Below are positions 46,359-54,791 of a DNA stretch of 64,000 nucleotides, piece by piece. A program made the translations under genes and the position numbers. Below the pieces are notes generated by a model. It saw only the letters and a program-made list of their open reading frames with translations. It had not been told where the DNA came from and did no database searches. Each line of letters opens with the position of its first letter. Positions within the stretch are counted from its first letter, which is position 1. Source of the DNA: Paracoccus sp. S3-43 (lineage in GTDB: Bacteria > Pseudomonadota > Alphaproteobacteria > Rhodobacterales > Rhodobacteraceae); assembly GCF_029027965.1 (NCBI RefSeq), contig NZ_CP119082.1:2651001-2715000 (forward strand), in the 5' to 3' direction.

Positions 46359-48183
46359 CGCGCACCGCGCCGCGCGCGGCACTGGTTGTCATCGCCGCAT
46401 AGGCGCGCAGCGCGGTCGAGATCTTGCGCTGACGCGGCTTGGCGGGCTTCCAGCCCAGGGCCTCGCGCTGTTCGCGGCGGGCGGCCAGGGTGGCGTCGTC
46501 CACCTCCAGATGGATCACCCGGTTCGGGATGTCGATGCGGATCGTGTCGCCCTGTTCGACCAGGCCGATGGTGCCGCCTTCCGCCGCCTCGGGCGAGACA
46601 TGGCCGATCGACAGCCCCGACGACCCGCCCGAGAAACGGCCATCCGTCACAAGCGCGCATTCCTTGCCCAGCCCCTTGGATTTCAGATAGCTGGTCGGAT
46701 ACAGCATCTCCTGCATCCCCGGCCCGCCGCGCGGCCCTTCGTAACGGATCAGCACGATTTCCCCCGGCTTGACCTTGCCGGTCAGGATGGCGGACACGGA
46801 ATCGTCCTGGCTTTCGAAGATATGCGCGGTGCCGGTGAAGGTCAGGATCGAATCGTCCACGCCCGCCGTCTTCACGATGCAGCCATCCTCGGCCAGGTTC
46901 CCATAGAGCACCGCCAAGCCGCCATCCTGACTGAAGGCATGGTCGGCGCTGCGGATCACGCCCGCCTTGCGGTCGGTATCCACCGCGTCATAGCGCCGGT
47001 CCTGAGAGAAGGCGACCTGAGTCGGCACCCCGCCGGGCGCGGCGCGATAGAAGTCGTGGACCGACGCCGCGTCGGTGCGCATCACGTCCCAGCGGTCCAG
47101 CGCCTCGGCCAGCGTGCCGGAATGGACATTGCCGACCTGGGTATGCAGCAGACCCGCGCGGTCCAGCTCGCCCATGATGCCCATGATCCCGCCCGCGCGG
47201 TGGACATCCTCCATATGCACGTCGTTCTTGGCGGGCGCGACCTTGCACAGCACCGGCACCCGGCGCGACAGGCGGTCGATGTCGGACATGGTGAAATCGA
47301 CGCCGCCTTCATGCGCGGCGGCCAGCAGATGCAGCACGGTGTTGGTGGATCCGCCCATGGCGATGTCCAGCGTCATCGCGTTCTCGAACGCCTCGACCGT
47401 CGCGATCGAGCGCGGCAGCACGCTGGCGTCGTCGTTTTCGTAATAGCGCCGGGCCAGATCGACGATCAGGTGGCCCGCCTCGACGAACAGCCGCTTGCGG
47501 TCGGCATGGGTCGCGAGCGTCGAGCCGTTGCCGGGCAGCGCAAGGCCAAGCGCCTCGGTCAGGCAGTTCATCGAATTGGCGGTGAACATGCCCGAACACG
47601 ACCCGCAGGTCGGGCAGGCGGATCGTTCGATGGCGGCCACATCGGCATCCGACACCGCATCGTCGGCGGCGGCGACCATCGCATCGACCAGATCCAGCGC
47701 CTTGACCTTGCCGTCTTCCAGCACGACCTTGCCGGCCTCCATCGGGCCGCCGGACACGAACACGACCGGGATGTTCAGCCGCAGCGCCGCCATCAGCATC
47801 CCCGGCGTGATCTTGTCGCAGTTGGAAATGCAGACCATCGCATCGGCACAATGGGCGTTGACCATGTATTCCACGCTGTCGGCGATGATCTCTCGCGAGG
47901 GCAGGGAATACAGCATCCCGTCATGGCCCATCGCGATCCCGTCATCGACCGCGATGGTGTTGAATTCCTTGGCGATGCCGCCCGCCGCCTCGACTTCGCG
48001 CGCGACAAGCTGGCCCAGATCCTTCAGGTGGACATGGCCCGGCACGAACTGGGTGAAGCTGTTGACGATGGCGATGATCGGCTTGCCGAAATCGCTGTCC
48101 TTCACGCCGGTCGCCCGCCACAGGCCGCGCGCGCCCGCCATGTTGCGGCCATGGGTGGTGGTGCGGGAACGATAGGCGGGCAT
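46345..48183 (-). CDS. ilvD: Dihydroxy-acid dehydratase
   Basis: Fe-S enzyme of isoleucine, valine and leucine synthesis, 612 residues. Cluster and active-site motifs are [34 protein letters not shown] and GNGSTLATH. The substrate loop is [20 protein letters not shown]. The ATG at 48183 has AGGAGA eight bases upstream. The reading frame stays open for another 53 codons upstream, including an ATG at 48273 and a cysteine-rich stretch, but that longer form lacks a ribosome site and is not in the usual family. Confidence 0.94.
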   Translation of the reverse strand: MPAYRSRTTTHGRNMAGARGLWRATGVKDSDFGKPIIAIVNSFTQFVPGHVHLKDLGQLVAREVEAAGGIAKEFNTIAVDDGIAMGHDGMLYSLPSREIIADSVEYMVNAHCADAMVCISNCDKITPGMLMAALRLNIPVVFVSGGPMEAGKVVLEDGKVKALDLVDAMVAAADDAVSDADVAAIERSACPTCGSCSGMFTANSMNCLTEALGLALPGNGSTLATHADRKRLFVEAGHLIVDLARRYYENDDASVLPRSIATVEAFENAMTLDIAMGGSTNTVLHLLAAAHEGGVDFTMSDIDRLSRRVPVLCKVAPAKNDVHMEDVHRAGGIMGIMGELDRAGLLHTQVGNVHSGTLAEALDRWDVMRTDAASVHDFYRAAPGGVPTQVAFSQDRRYDAVDTDRKAGVIRSADHAFSQDGGLAVLYGNLAEDGCIVKTAGVDDSILTFTGTAHIFESQDDSVSAILTGKVKPGEIVLIRYEGPRGGPGMQEMLYPTSYLKSKGLGKECALVTDGRFSGGSSGLSIGHVSPEAAEGGTIGLVEQGDTIRIDIPNRVIHLEVDDATLAARREQREALGWKPAKPRQRKISTALRAYAAMTTSAARGAVRVIPE

Positions 48184-48292
48184 GGCATAAGTCTCCTGTA
48201 GCTGGCGGGTTGGTTTAGCACCATCGACAGCGGAAGGAAATTGCCTGCGGACGCAGCAGCACGCACATTTCATGTCGCACCCGCCGAAGGCG

Positions 48293-48343
48293 CCGGGGGT
48301 TTCACACCCCCGGACCCCCGTGGGATATTTGCACCAAGGCAAA
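48293..48343 (+). repeat. Dispersed GGATATTT repeat with hairpin (copy E)
   Basis: A perfect 8-bp hairpin CCGGGGGT/ACCCCCGG (48293-48313) precedes GGATATTTGCACCAAGGCAA (core from 48323). The core matches copy A at 19 of 21 positions. The copy lies six bases past the sugE stop, so the hairpin may end the sugE transcript. Confidence 0.7.
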
Positions 48344-48348
48344 CGGGG

Positions 48349-48663
48349 TCAGGACGCCAGCTTCATCGTCACGATGCCCGCGACGATCAGACCCGCCGCC
48401 AGCAGCCGCGCGGGCGTGACGGGTTCGCCGAACAGGGCAATGCCCGCCAGGAAGGCGCCCACGGCGCCGATGCCGACCCAGACGGTATAGGAGGTGCCCA
48501 GCGGCAATGTCCGCATCGCCACCGCCAGCAGCCAGAAGGACGCGACCATGCCCACGGTCATGACGGCGGTGGGCAGGATGCGGGTGAAGCCGTGCGATTG
48601 CTTCATCGCGGTCGCCCAGACGACTTCCAGCAGACCGGCGAGAACAAGATAGAACCAGGCCAT
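48349..48663 (-). CDS. sugE: SMR family guanidinium exporter SugE (Gdx)
   Basis: Four-helix small multidrug resistance protein of 104 residues. The N-terminal helix has the Gdx signature LLEVVWATAMKQSHGFTR, with the essential Glu13 and the W-A-x-x-x-K pattern. Later helices carry GTSYTVWVGIGAVGAFLAGI and FGEPVTPARLLAAGLIVAG. Gdx proteins exchange guanidinium for protons. The upstream guanidine-II riboswitch independently supports this substrate. AAGAGG before ATG 48663 is close to the second riboswitch hairpin. Confidence 0.93.
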   Translation of the reverse strand: MAWFYLVLAGLLEVVWATAMKQSHGFTRILPTAVMTVGMVASFWLLAVAMRTLPLGTSYTVWVGIGAVGAFLAGIALFGEPVTPARLLAAGLIVAGIVTMKLAS

Positions 48664-48680
48664 GACGAACCTCTTGCGGG

Positions 48681-48724
48681 CCGGGTCGTCCCGGCATGGT
48701 GCCCTTGGCGGGGAGGTCGTCCTC
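48681..48724 (-). promoter_or_regulatory. Guanidine-II (mini-ykkC) riboswitch upstream of sugE
   Basis: On the minus strand two hairpins occur in tandem, each with an ACGA loop: GAGG-ACGA-CCTC (48724-48713) and CCGGG-ACGA-CCCGG (48694-48681), 18 bases apart. Two stem-loops with ACGR loops are the defining pattern of the mini-ykkC motif, now called guanidine-II. The second hairpin ends six bases before AAGAGG, the sugE ribosome site, so guanidinium binding would be expected to expose it. I identified this by eye. Confidence 0.85.
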
Positions 48725-48732
48725 GGGCCTTG

Positions 48733-48761
48733 AGAATAGGCACGGGGTTGCCGCGCGGCAA
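48733..48761 (-). promoter_or_regulatory. Candidate sugE promoter overlapping a 14-bp palindrome
   Basis: On the minus strand TTGCCG (48761-48756) and TATTCT (48738-48733) are separated by 17 bases. The -35 hexamer is half of the perfect palindrome TTGCCGCGCGGCAA (48748-48761). A start about seven bases downstream would put the first riboswitch hairpin at the very 5' end of the transcript. The hexamers match the consensus at only four of six positions each. Confidence 0.45.
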
Positions 48762-48766
48762 GAGGG

Positions 48767-49165
48767 CTAGCTTGCCGCCAGATGCGCCAGCCGGGCAACG
48801 TCGGCGCTGAGTGGGAGGGATGCGAGGTCTGTCAGCGGGAACCAGCGGGCGTCGAGGGCATCATCCGCGGCGGTTGGCTCGCCCCGCTGCCAGAGGCAGC
48901 GGACGGCGATCAGGATGAAGTGGTGCCGAAGTTCGTCATTCGTATGACTGAGGGCGTCGAGGGCGGTGACGATCCCCTGCGCTGTGGCGATGACGCCGGT
49001 TTCCTCCAGCAGTTCCCGCTCGGCGGCGGCGTGAAGGGTTTCGCCGAACTCGATCTTGCCGCCGGGAAAGCCCCAGAGGCCGGCATCCGGCGGGTTGGCG
49101 CGTTGGGCCAGCAGCACTTGTCCGTCGCGGATGACCACCGCCAGAACGGCGGGAATGACCGGCAT
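48767..49165 (-). CDS. NUDIX hydrolase (MutT-like)
   Basis: Nucleotide-sanitising or house-cleaning hydrolase of 132 residues. The Nudix box is intact: GGKIEFGETLHAAAERELLE followed by ETGV. The N-terminus (VIPAVLAVVIRDGQVLLAQR) and short length resemble ADP-ribose or 8-oxo-dGTP hydrolases; the substrate is unproven. Its start codon overlaps the ubiH stop by one base (TGATG), so it is translationally linked to ubiH. Confidence 0.85.
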   Translation of the reverse strand: MPVIPAVLAVVIRDGQVLLAQRANPPDAGLWGFPGGKIEFGETLHAAAERELLEETGVIATAQGIVTALDALSHTNDELRHHFILIAVRCLWQRGEPTAADDALDARWFPLTDLASLPLSADVARLAHLAAS

Positions 49166-50364
49166 CAGCGCATCCCCAGCCCGGCCCGCATCATCAGCCG
49201 CCGCACCGGGGCGATGCCGTAAAGCCCGCCCAGCGCCGCCGCGCGCAGGTCGCGCAGGGGACGCAGCGAGGCCTGGCTGGCGCGGTTCAGCGCGTCGATG
49301 CCCAGCAGGCGGGCAAAGGCCTCGGGGCGGCGGGCGCGGTCATAGGCGGCAAGGCCGGCGGCGCTGCCGGGATCGTCGCCCGACAGGTCGATCAGCACGG
49401 CCAGGTCCGCCAGGCTCATGTTCAGGCCCTGGGCGCCGATGGGCGGGACGACATGGGCGGCCTCGGCGATCAGGGCCGTGCGCAGGCCGGTGAAGCGGTC
49501 GGCGATCTGGCTGATGATCGGCCATTGCGTCAGCCGGGTCGCCAGCGTCAGACGGCCCAGCACCCCGGCGGAGCGGGCGTTCAGTTCGGCCTCGAAGGCA
49601 TCGGGCGGCAGGGCGGCAAGGCGTGCCGTTTCGCGCCCGTTCTCCATCCAGACCACGGCGGAACAGGGCTTTCCGTCCCGGTCGGGCAGCGGCACCAGCG
49701 TGAACGGCCCGCCGGACCTGTGGATCTCGGTCGAGACATTGCCGTGCGGCAGCTCGTGCGTGACGGCGAAGGCCAGCGCCTTCTGGCCATAGCGGAAGGT
49801 CCGCACGCCGATGCCCAGCGCCCGGCGCACCGGCGAATCGCGGCCGTCCGCGCCGACCAGCAACCGGGCGCGGATGCGGCGCCCGTCGGTCAGCGTGACC
49901 AGGGCGCCTTCGTCGCGGGTGACGACGCCCGCCGTGCCGGTGCCGGGCTGGAAGCGGACAGTCTCCAGCCCCGCCAGCCGGGCCGAGATTTCCCGGCGCA
50001 GCAGCCAGTTGGGCAGGTTCCAGCCGAAGGGCTGGTCGCCGATCTCGGTTGCGTCGAAATCGCGGGTCAGCCGCGCCACGGGCCGGGCGCCGCCCGCATC
50101 GACGATGCGCATGATCTGCAAGGGCGTGGCATGGGGCAGCAGGCGGTCCCACAGCCCGATCCGGCCCAGCAGGGCGACGGACGGCGCCAGGAAGGCGGTG
50201 GTGCGCAGATCGGCGCCCTCGGCCGCTTCCTCGGTCACCGGGGGGGCGGGATCGACGCATAGCGTCGAAAACCCCTGCGCGCCGAAAGCCGCCGCCGTGA
50301 TCAGCCCGGCGATGCCGCCGCCTGACACCAGGATGTCGGTCGTCTCGACCTTGCCTGCGATCAT
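49165..50364 (-). CDS. UbiH/UbiF/VisC/COQ6 family FAD-dependent hydroxylase
   Basis: Flavin monooxygenase of 399 residues involved in ubiquinone ring hydroxylation. The dinucleotide site is ILVSGGGIAGLITAAAF, followed by RTTAFLAPSVALLGRIGLWD, RARLLVGADGRDSPVRRALG and EAAHVVPPIGAQGLNMSLAD. Which ring position it hydroxylates is not clear. The gene is followed by mutT on the same transcript. Confidence 0.9.
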   Translation of the reverse strand: MIAGKVETTDILVSGGGIAGLITAAAFGAQGFSTLCVDPAPPVTEEAAEGADLRTTAFLAPSVALLGRIGLWDRLLPHATPLQIMRIVDAGGARPVARLTRDFDATEIGDQPFGWNLPNWLLRREISARLAGLETVRFQPGTGTAGVVTRDEGALVTLTDGRRIRARLLVGADGRDSPVRRALGIGVRTFRYGQKALAFAVTHELPHGNVSTEIHRSGGPFTLVPLPDRDGKPCSAVVWMENGRETARLAALPPDAFEAELNARSAGVLGRLTLATRLTQWPIISQIADRFTGLRTALIAEAAHVVPPIGAQGLNMSLADLAVLIDLSGDDPGSAAGLAAYDRARRPEAFARLLGIDALNRASQASLRPLRDLRAAALGGLYGIAPVRRLMMRAGLGMR

Positions 50365-50374
50365 ATGCCGCGGC

Positions 50375-50560
50375 CTAGTTCCCGGCCGTGAACAGCAGCA
50401 TCACCGCGAAAACGGCGACCGTCAGCACCAGGCCCAGCAGGCCAAGCACGGGAAGGCCGAAGGCGGCGACCGCCAGAACGGCGATCACGACGACCACCAG
50501 CAGAAGGGCAAGGATGCGGAAAGTCAGGCGATTTCCGCTTTTGTCGGCAGTATGGGTCAT
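50375..50560 (-). CDS. Small two-helix membrane protein
   Basis: Sixty-one residues with a polar start (MTHTADKSGNRLT) and two strongly hydrophobic helices of Val, Leu and Ala, split by a short PVLG turn. It is located just upstream of ubiH on the same strand with a ten-base gap. No family is recognised. The consistent codon bias supports a real gene, but the low-complexity content means it could be weakly constrained. Confidence 0.6.
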   Translation of the reverse strand: MTHTADKSGNRLTFRILALLLVVVVIAVLAVAAFGLPVLGLLGLVLTVAVFAVMLLFTAGN

Positions 50561-50605
50561 GGGGCAGCCTATCGGATTGCGCGTCCGGGGGACATTCTGG
50601 CCCAA

Positions 50606-51298
50606 TCAGCGGCCAAGGGCAATCTGGCGCAGGAATGCGGTCAGGTCGTGGATGTGGTGATCGACATGGCCGGGCACCGCGCCCGCCATCGCATCGGGGC
50701 CGTGCCGCCCCGGCCCGACCAGGATCGTGCGCATCCCCAGGTCGTGCGGGACGGCCAGGTTGCGGGGATCGTCCTCGAAGAAGGCGGCGCGGGCGGGGTC
50801 GATGGCGGCGGCCTTGATCACCGCCTCGAACGCCTGCGGGGACGGCTTGGGGTGAAAGCCGGTTTCGGCGATGCCATAGATCGCCTCGAAGATCGGCGCG
50901 GGCACGTCGGCGCCGGTCACGCCCAGGCCCCGCAACGCCAGCACCTTGCCGGCATAGGCGGCGTCGGCATTGGTATGGACCAGCTTGCGCCCCGGCAGCG
51001 CGGCGATGGCCGCCGCCAGATCGGGGGCGGGCAGCAGCGGCGCGAAGTCTATGTCATGGACCTCGTCCAGATAGGCGATGGGGTCGATGGCATGTTCCGC
51101 CATCAGCCCCGCCAGCGTGGTGCCGTGCCGCATCCACCAGTCGCGCCGCATCCGGTCGGCGGCGTCGCGTTCCACCGACAGGGTGCGCATGACGTAATCG
51201 GTCATCCGCGATTCGATCTGCGGGAACAGCGCCATCTCGGGCGGGTAGAGCGTGTTGTCCAGATCGAAGATCCAGGTATCGACATGCGTGAAATCCAT
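50606..51298 (-). CDS. Pyrimidine 5'-nucleotidase-type HAD hydrolase
   Basis: HAD superfamily phosphatase of 230 residues. The nucleophile motif is WIFDLDNTLYPPEMALFP, motif II is KLVHTNADAAYAGKVL, and motifs III-IV are GFHPKPSPQAF and AAFFEDDPRNLAVPHDLG. This is the Sdt1/YjjG-like group that removes phosphate from pyrimidine nucleotides. The ATG is at 51298, divergent from a GntR regulator with 66 bases between. Confidence 0.87.
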   Translation of the reverse strand: MDFTHVDTWIFDLDNTLYPPEMALFPQIESRMTDYVMRTLSVERDAADRMRRDWWMRHGTTLAGLMAEHAIDPIAYLDEVHDIDFAPLLPAPDLAAAIAALPGRKLVHTNADAAYAGKVLALRGLGVTGADVPAPIFEAIYGIAETGFHPKPSPQAFEAVIKAAAIDPARAAFFEDDPRNLAVPHDLGMRTILVGPGRHGPDAMAGAVPGHVDHHIHDLTAFLRQIALGR

Positions 51299-51364
51299 GG
51301 CCGCCTGCCTAGCCCCGCGACGCCGCGCTTGCAATCGCCCGGCGCGCGGCCAATCGTGCGGGCC

Positions 51365-51991
51365 ATGAAAGACGCATATTCCCTGATCCTGACCGCGATC
51401 GAGGCAGGCACCTATCGCCCCGGCGACCGGCTGGTCGAATCGGAACTGGCCGAACGCTTCGGCGTCAGCCGCACCCCGGTGCGCGAGGCGTTGCAGCGGC
51501 TGGAAACCCAGGCCATGCTGGTCCGCGACGGGCGCAGCCTGATCGTCGCATCCCTGGACCACAACCAGCTGGCCGAGCTTTACACGGTGCGCGCCGAGCT
51601 GGAGGCCCTGGCCGCCCGCCTGGCCGCCCGCCACGCCACGCCCGAGGAGGTGCGCGTCCTGGCGCAGATGGTCGCCGACGACCAGCGCGCCGTCCGCGAC
51701 CCCGAGGCCTTGGCCCGCGCCAACAAGCGCTTCCACCACCAGATCCACCTGGCATCCCACAACCGCTATCTGGTCCAGCAGCTGGATCTGGTGCATCGGA
51801 CCATGGCGCTGATGGCCAAGACCTCGCTGGCCGCCGAGGGGCGCGGAGAGACCGCGCTGGCCGAACACAAGCGCATCGTGGACGCCATCGCGGCGGGCGA
51901 CGGGGCGGCGGCGGACAAGGCGCTGCGGCAGCATATCTCGATGGCCTGGGAAACGCGGCTGAAGCTGGAGGCCGCGGTGGATCGTGACTGA
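51365..51991 (+). CDS. GntR family transcriptional regulator (FCD domain)
   Basis: Regulator of 208 residues with an N-terminal winged helix (GDRLVESELAERFGVSRTPV then REALQRLETQAML) and an all-helical FCD ligand domain. The latter has a probable metal site across DDQRAV, FHHQIHLASHNRYL and EHKRIVDAI. The 3' end overlaps the alkA-like gene by eight bases. It may regulate the divergent nucleotidase. Confidence 0.87.
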   Translation: MKDAYSLILTAIEAGTYRPGDRLVESELAERFGVSRTPVREALQRLETQAMLVRDGRSLIVASLDHNQLAELYTVRAELEALAARLAARHATPEEVRVLAQMVADDQRAVRDPEALARANKRFHHQIHLASHNRYLVQQLDLVHRTMALMAKTSLAAEGRGETALAEHKRIVDAIAAGDGAAADKALRQHISMAWETRLKLEAAVDRD

Positions 51992-52619
51992 CAGGCCGCG
52001 CCTGATCCGGACGGCCGACGACCTGGCCGAGGGGATGGCCCATCTGGTCGCGGTCTGCCCGGTCTGGGCGCGGGTCGCGCCGGAGCTTGGCCCCCTGCCC
52101 CTGCGGCGGCGTCCCGACGGGTTCGAGGCCGTCGCCCATGCCATCGTCGGCCAGCAGATCTCGGTCGCGGCGGCGGATGCGATCTGGGCGCGGATGGCGG
52201 CGGCGGGGTTGCTGACCGCGCAAGGCATCGCGGCGGCGGATGAGGACGCGTTGCGCGCGGCGGGCCTGTCGCGGCCCAAGGCACGTTACCTGAAGGGGAT
52301 CGCGGCGGCGGGGCTGGATTGGGACGGGCTGCGCGCCCTGCCCGACGACGACGCCATCGCGGCGCTTGTGGCACTGCCCGGCATCGGCGTCTGGACGGCG
52401 GAAATCTATCTGAAATTCGCGCTTGGCCGGGCGGATGTCTTCGCGGCGGGCGATCTGGCTTTGCAGGAAGCCGCGCGGGTGATGTATGGCCTGGACGCCC
52501 GCCCCGGCCCCGCCGCGCTGCGGGCGATGGCCGAAGCCTGGCGCCCCTGGCGGGCGGTTGCGGCGCGGGGGCTGTGGGCCTATTACCGGCTGGCCAAGGG
52601 CCGCGAGGGAGTGTCATGA
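51984..52619 (+). CDS. DNA-3-methyladenine glycosylase II (AlkA-like)
   Basis: Helix-hairpin-helix glycosylase of 211 residues that excises alkylated purines. FEAVAHAIVGQQISVAAADA is the family entry motif. The hairpin with catalytic Asp is ALPGIGVWTAEIYLKFALG followed by RADVFAAGDLALQEA. The AlkA N-terminal Ada-like domain is absent, as usual for alphaproteobacterial versions. It starts at GTG 51984, overlapping the regulator gene. Confidence 0.9.
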   Translation: MTDRPRLIRTADDLAEGMAHLVAVCPVWARVAPELGPLPLRRRPDGFEAVAHAIVGQQISVAAADAIWARMAAAGLLTAQGIAAADEDALRAAGLSRPKARYLKGIAAAGLDWDGLRALPDDDAIAALVALPGIGVWTAEIYLKFALGRADVFAAGDLALQEAARVMYGLDARPGPAALRAMAEAWRPWRAVAARGLWAYYRLAKGREGVS

Positions 52620-53266
52620 GCCAGTTGAAATCCGCCCGAAAGGGACCGTCCAAGGCCGATGCGGTCGTGGTCTTCCTGCACGGCTATGGCGCGGACGGGG
52701 CCGACCTGCTGGGCCTGGCCGACCCGCTGGGGCCGCATCTGCCGGGCGTGGCCTTCCATGCCCCCGATGCGCCGGAACGCAGCCTCAACAACCCGTTCGG
52801 GTTCCAGTGGTTTCCGATCCCCTGGCTGGACGGCTCGACCGAGGCGCAGGCGAAGGAATCGATGGGACGGTCCATCGTCTTGCTGAACGGCTGGCTGGAC
52901 AAGGTTCTGGCCGATGAGGGGCTGACGGCGGACCGGATGGTCGTGGTGGGCTTTTCCCAGGGCACGATGATGGCGCTGCATGTACTGCCGCGCCGGGATC
53001 GGGCGGTGGCCGGGATCGTCGGCTTCTCGGGCCGGTTGCTGGCCCCGGATCTGCTGGCCGAGGCGAAGGTCAAGCCGCCGGTCCTGCTGCTGCACGGCGA
53101 CCAGGATCCAATGGTGCCGTTCCAGGACATGCAGCTTGCCGGAGAGGCGCTGGAGGCGGCGGGCTTCACCGTCCATGGCCATGTGATGAAGGGCACCGGG
53201 CACGGGATTTCGCCCGACGGGCTGTCGGTGGCGCTGAATTTCGTCAAGGAACGGCTGGGGAAATAA
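52616..53266 (+). CDS. Phospholipase/carboxylesterase family alpha/beta hydrolase
   Basis: Esterase of 216 residues of the Abhydrolase_2 family. The catalytic Ser is in VVGFSQGTMMALH, the Asp in LHGDQDPMVPF, and the His in KGTGHGISPDG. The oxyanion region is VFLHGYGADGADLLGLADPL. Its ATG overlaps the alkA-like stop (ATGA), so the three genes GntR-alkA-esterase form an operon. It is followed by the repeat that received the insertion-sequence nest. Confidence 0.9.
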   Translation: MSQLKSARKGPSKADAVVVFLHGYGADGADLLGLADPLGPHLPGVAFHAPDAPERSLNNPFGFQWFPIPWLDGSTEAQAKESMGRSIVLLNGWLDKVLADEGLTADRMVVVGFSQGTMMALHVLPRRDRAVAGIVGFSGRLLAPDLLAEAKVKPPVLLLHGDQDPMVPFQDMQLAGEALEAAGFTVHGHVMKGTGHGISPDGLSVALNFVKERLGK

Positions 53267-53268
53267 GG

Positions 53269-53330
53269 CCGGGGACTTCGCGCCCCATTCGGGCCTGCCG
53301 GCCCCTTCCTCGCTGAAATAAGGTCCGGCG
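53269..53330 (+). repeat. Intergenic repeat, long form, left half split by insertion (copy F)
   Basis: CTTCGCGCCCCATTCGGGCC and CCGGCCCCTTCCTCGCTGAA are nearly identical to copy A (9776-9818). The copy stops at 53330 where the IS1182-family element begins. The matching right half resumes at 56993. Confidence 0.75.
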
Positions 53331-53601
53331 GGGGCTGTTTGAAGAACCTCGATCAGAGGGTTGCCTGTGGCTCTCGCATGGCGCTGGCCTGGAAGGGCAG
53401 GCCGACGACGGGAAGGACCGCAGCGGCTAGCTGTTTGATCCGACGGTTTGATGGTGCGATCCTTTCTCAGGGATGGAGGGAAGCATTATGGGTCAGGTTC
53501 GTCACGGGAGCGCCACGACCACGCACGCCGTCAGAGCTGCAATACAACGATCGCAAGCTTCGCTCGCGACGCTGAGCCGGGAGTGACCTGCCACTGGTCT
53601 T

Positions 53602-54531
53602 TCATCCAGTTGCGACCGGAGCCCAGTGATCATTTGTGGGTGTCTTCGATGTAAAAGCAATGGCTCGGCTTGCATGGGCCTCCATTCGCGCAACGGGGCG
53701 GTCGATTGCGGTGATCAGAGCCCGGGCAAAGTCTGCCGGCGTCTGATAGCCGAGCGCCGAGTGGGGCCGCTCTGTGTTGTAGTCCCGGACCCAGGACGCG
53801 ATCAGATGGCGAGCATGGGCCAAGCTATGGAACAGCGTTTCGTTGAGGAATTCGTCGCGCATCCGGCCGTTGAAGCTTTCGACGAAGCCGTTCTGCATGG
53901 GCTTTCCCGGCGCGATGTAGTGCCACTCGATCCGATGCTCGCCGCACCATTTCAGGATGGCATTCGAGGTCAGTTCCGTGCTGTTGTCGGAGACGATCAT
54001 GCCCGGGCGCCCCCGCCGTTCGATCAGTGCCGTCAGCTCCCGCGCGACACGGCGGCCCGAGATCGACGTGTCGGGGATGGCGGCAAGGCATTCCCGGGTC
54101 ACGTCATCGACCACATTCAGGATCCGGAACCGGCGCCCGCAGGCGAACTGGTCGTGAACGAAGTCGAGGGACCAGCGTGCATTGGCCCGCGGCTCGACCA
54201 GGATCGGCGCGCGGGTGCCAAGCGCCTTGCGGCGGGCGCTGCGTTTACGGACGGTTAACCCCTCTTCGCGGTAGAGCCGATAGATCCGGTTGATGCCAGA
54301 CGGCTCTCCTTCCCGCCGCAGCAGCACGAACAGCCGCCGGTATCCGAACCTGCGCCGCTCGTTGGCAAGCTCGCGCAATCGTCCGCGCAGCGCCCCATCT
54401 GCCGGGCGCCGCGACCGATAGCGGACCATCCTGCGATCGGCGCCCGCGATCCGGCACGCCCGCCGCTCCGAGACCCCGAACCGGGCCTGCAGATGCGCGA
54501 CCGCCTCGCGCTTCACGACGGGCGTCACCAT
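53602..54531 (-). CDS. IS3-family transposase OrfB (DDE integrase)
   Basis: Catalytic part of the transposase, 309 residues. An HTH_21 region ([39 protein letters not shown]) precedes the rve core with the three acidic residues in [20 protein letters not shown] and [14 protein letters not shown]. Its ATG (54531) is within the seven-A run shared with orfA, so the active product is probably the frameshifted OrfAB. The stop lies inside the left inverted repeat. Confidence 0.93.
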   Translation of the reverse strand: MVTPVVKREAVAHLQARFGVSERRACRIAGADRRMVRYRSRRPADGALRGRLRELANERRRFGYRRLFVLLRREGEPSGINRIYRLYREEGLTVRKRSARRKALGTRAPILVEPRANARWSLDFVHDQFACGRRFRILNVVDDVTRECLAAIPDTSISGRRVARELTALIERRGRPGMIVSDNSTELTSNAILKWCGEHRIEWHYIAPGKPMQNGFVESFNGRMRDEFLNETLFHSLAHARHLIASWVRDYNTERPHSALGYQTPADFARALITAIDRPVARMEAHASRAIAFTSKTPTNDHWAPVATG

Positions 54532-54791
54532 TTTTTTGCCAGCAGATCCTTCATCGCGGCCATGTCGAGCATCTGCTCGGCCAAGAGCCTCTTCAGCTTG
54601 GCATTCTCATCCTCGAGCGCCTTCAGCCGCTTCGCCTCAGGCACCGTCATGCCGCCGAGCTTGGCTTTCCAGTTGTAGAAGGTGCCTTCCGACATCCCGT
54701 GCTTCCGACACAGATCGGCGCACTTCGCGCCCGCGTCGTGCTCGGCCAGAATGCCGATGATCTGCTCGTCCGTGAATCTCGTTCGCTTCAT
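54525..54791 (-). CDS. IS3-family transposase OrfA
   Basis: HTH_8 DNA-binding protein of 88 residues with [20 protein letters not shown] and the leucine-zipper-like region [20 protein letters not shown]. It ends LLAKKW in the A7 run at 54531-54537, where a -1 shift would enter orfB. It overlaps orfB by seven bases. Confidence 0.93.
   Translation of the reverse strand: MKRTRFTDEQIIGILAEHDAGAKCADLCRKHGMSEGTFYNWKAKLGGMTVPEAKRLKALEDENAKLKRLLAEQMLDMAAMKDLLAKKW
54531..54537 (-). promoter_or_regulatory. A7 slippery site for programmed -1 frameshift
   Basis: Seven consecutive A on the coding strand (A AAA AAA), immediately followed by the TGG-TGA end of orfA. The same run supplies the first base of the orfB ATG. 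This fits the usual IS3-family mechanism for making OrfAB. Confidence 0.7.
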
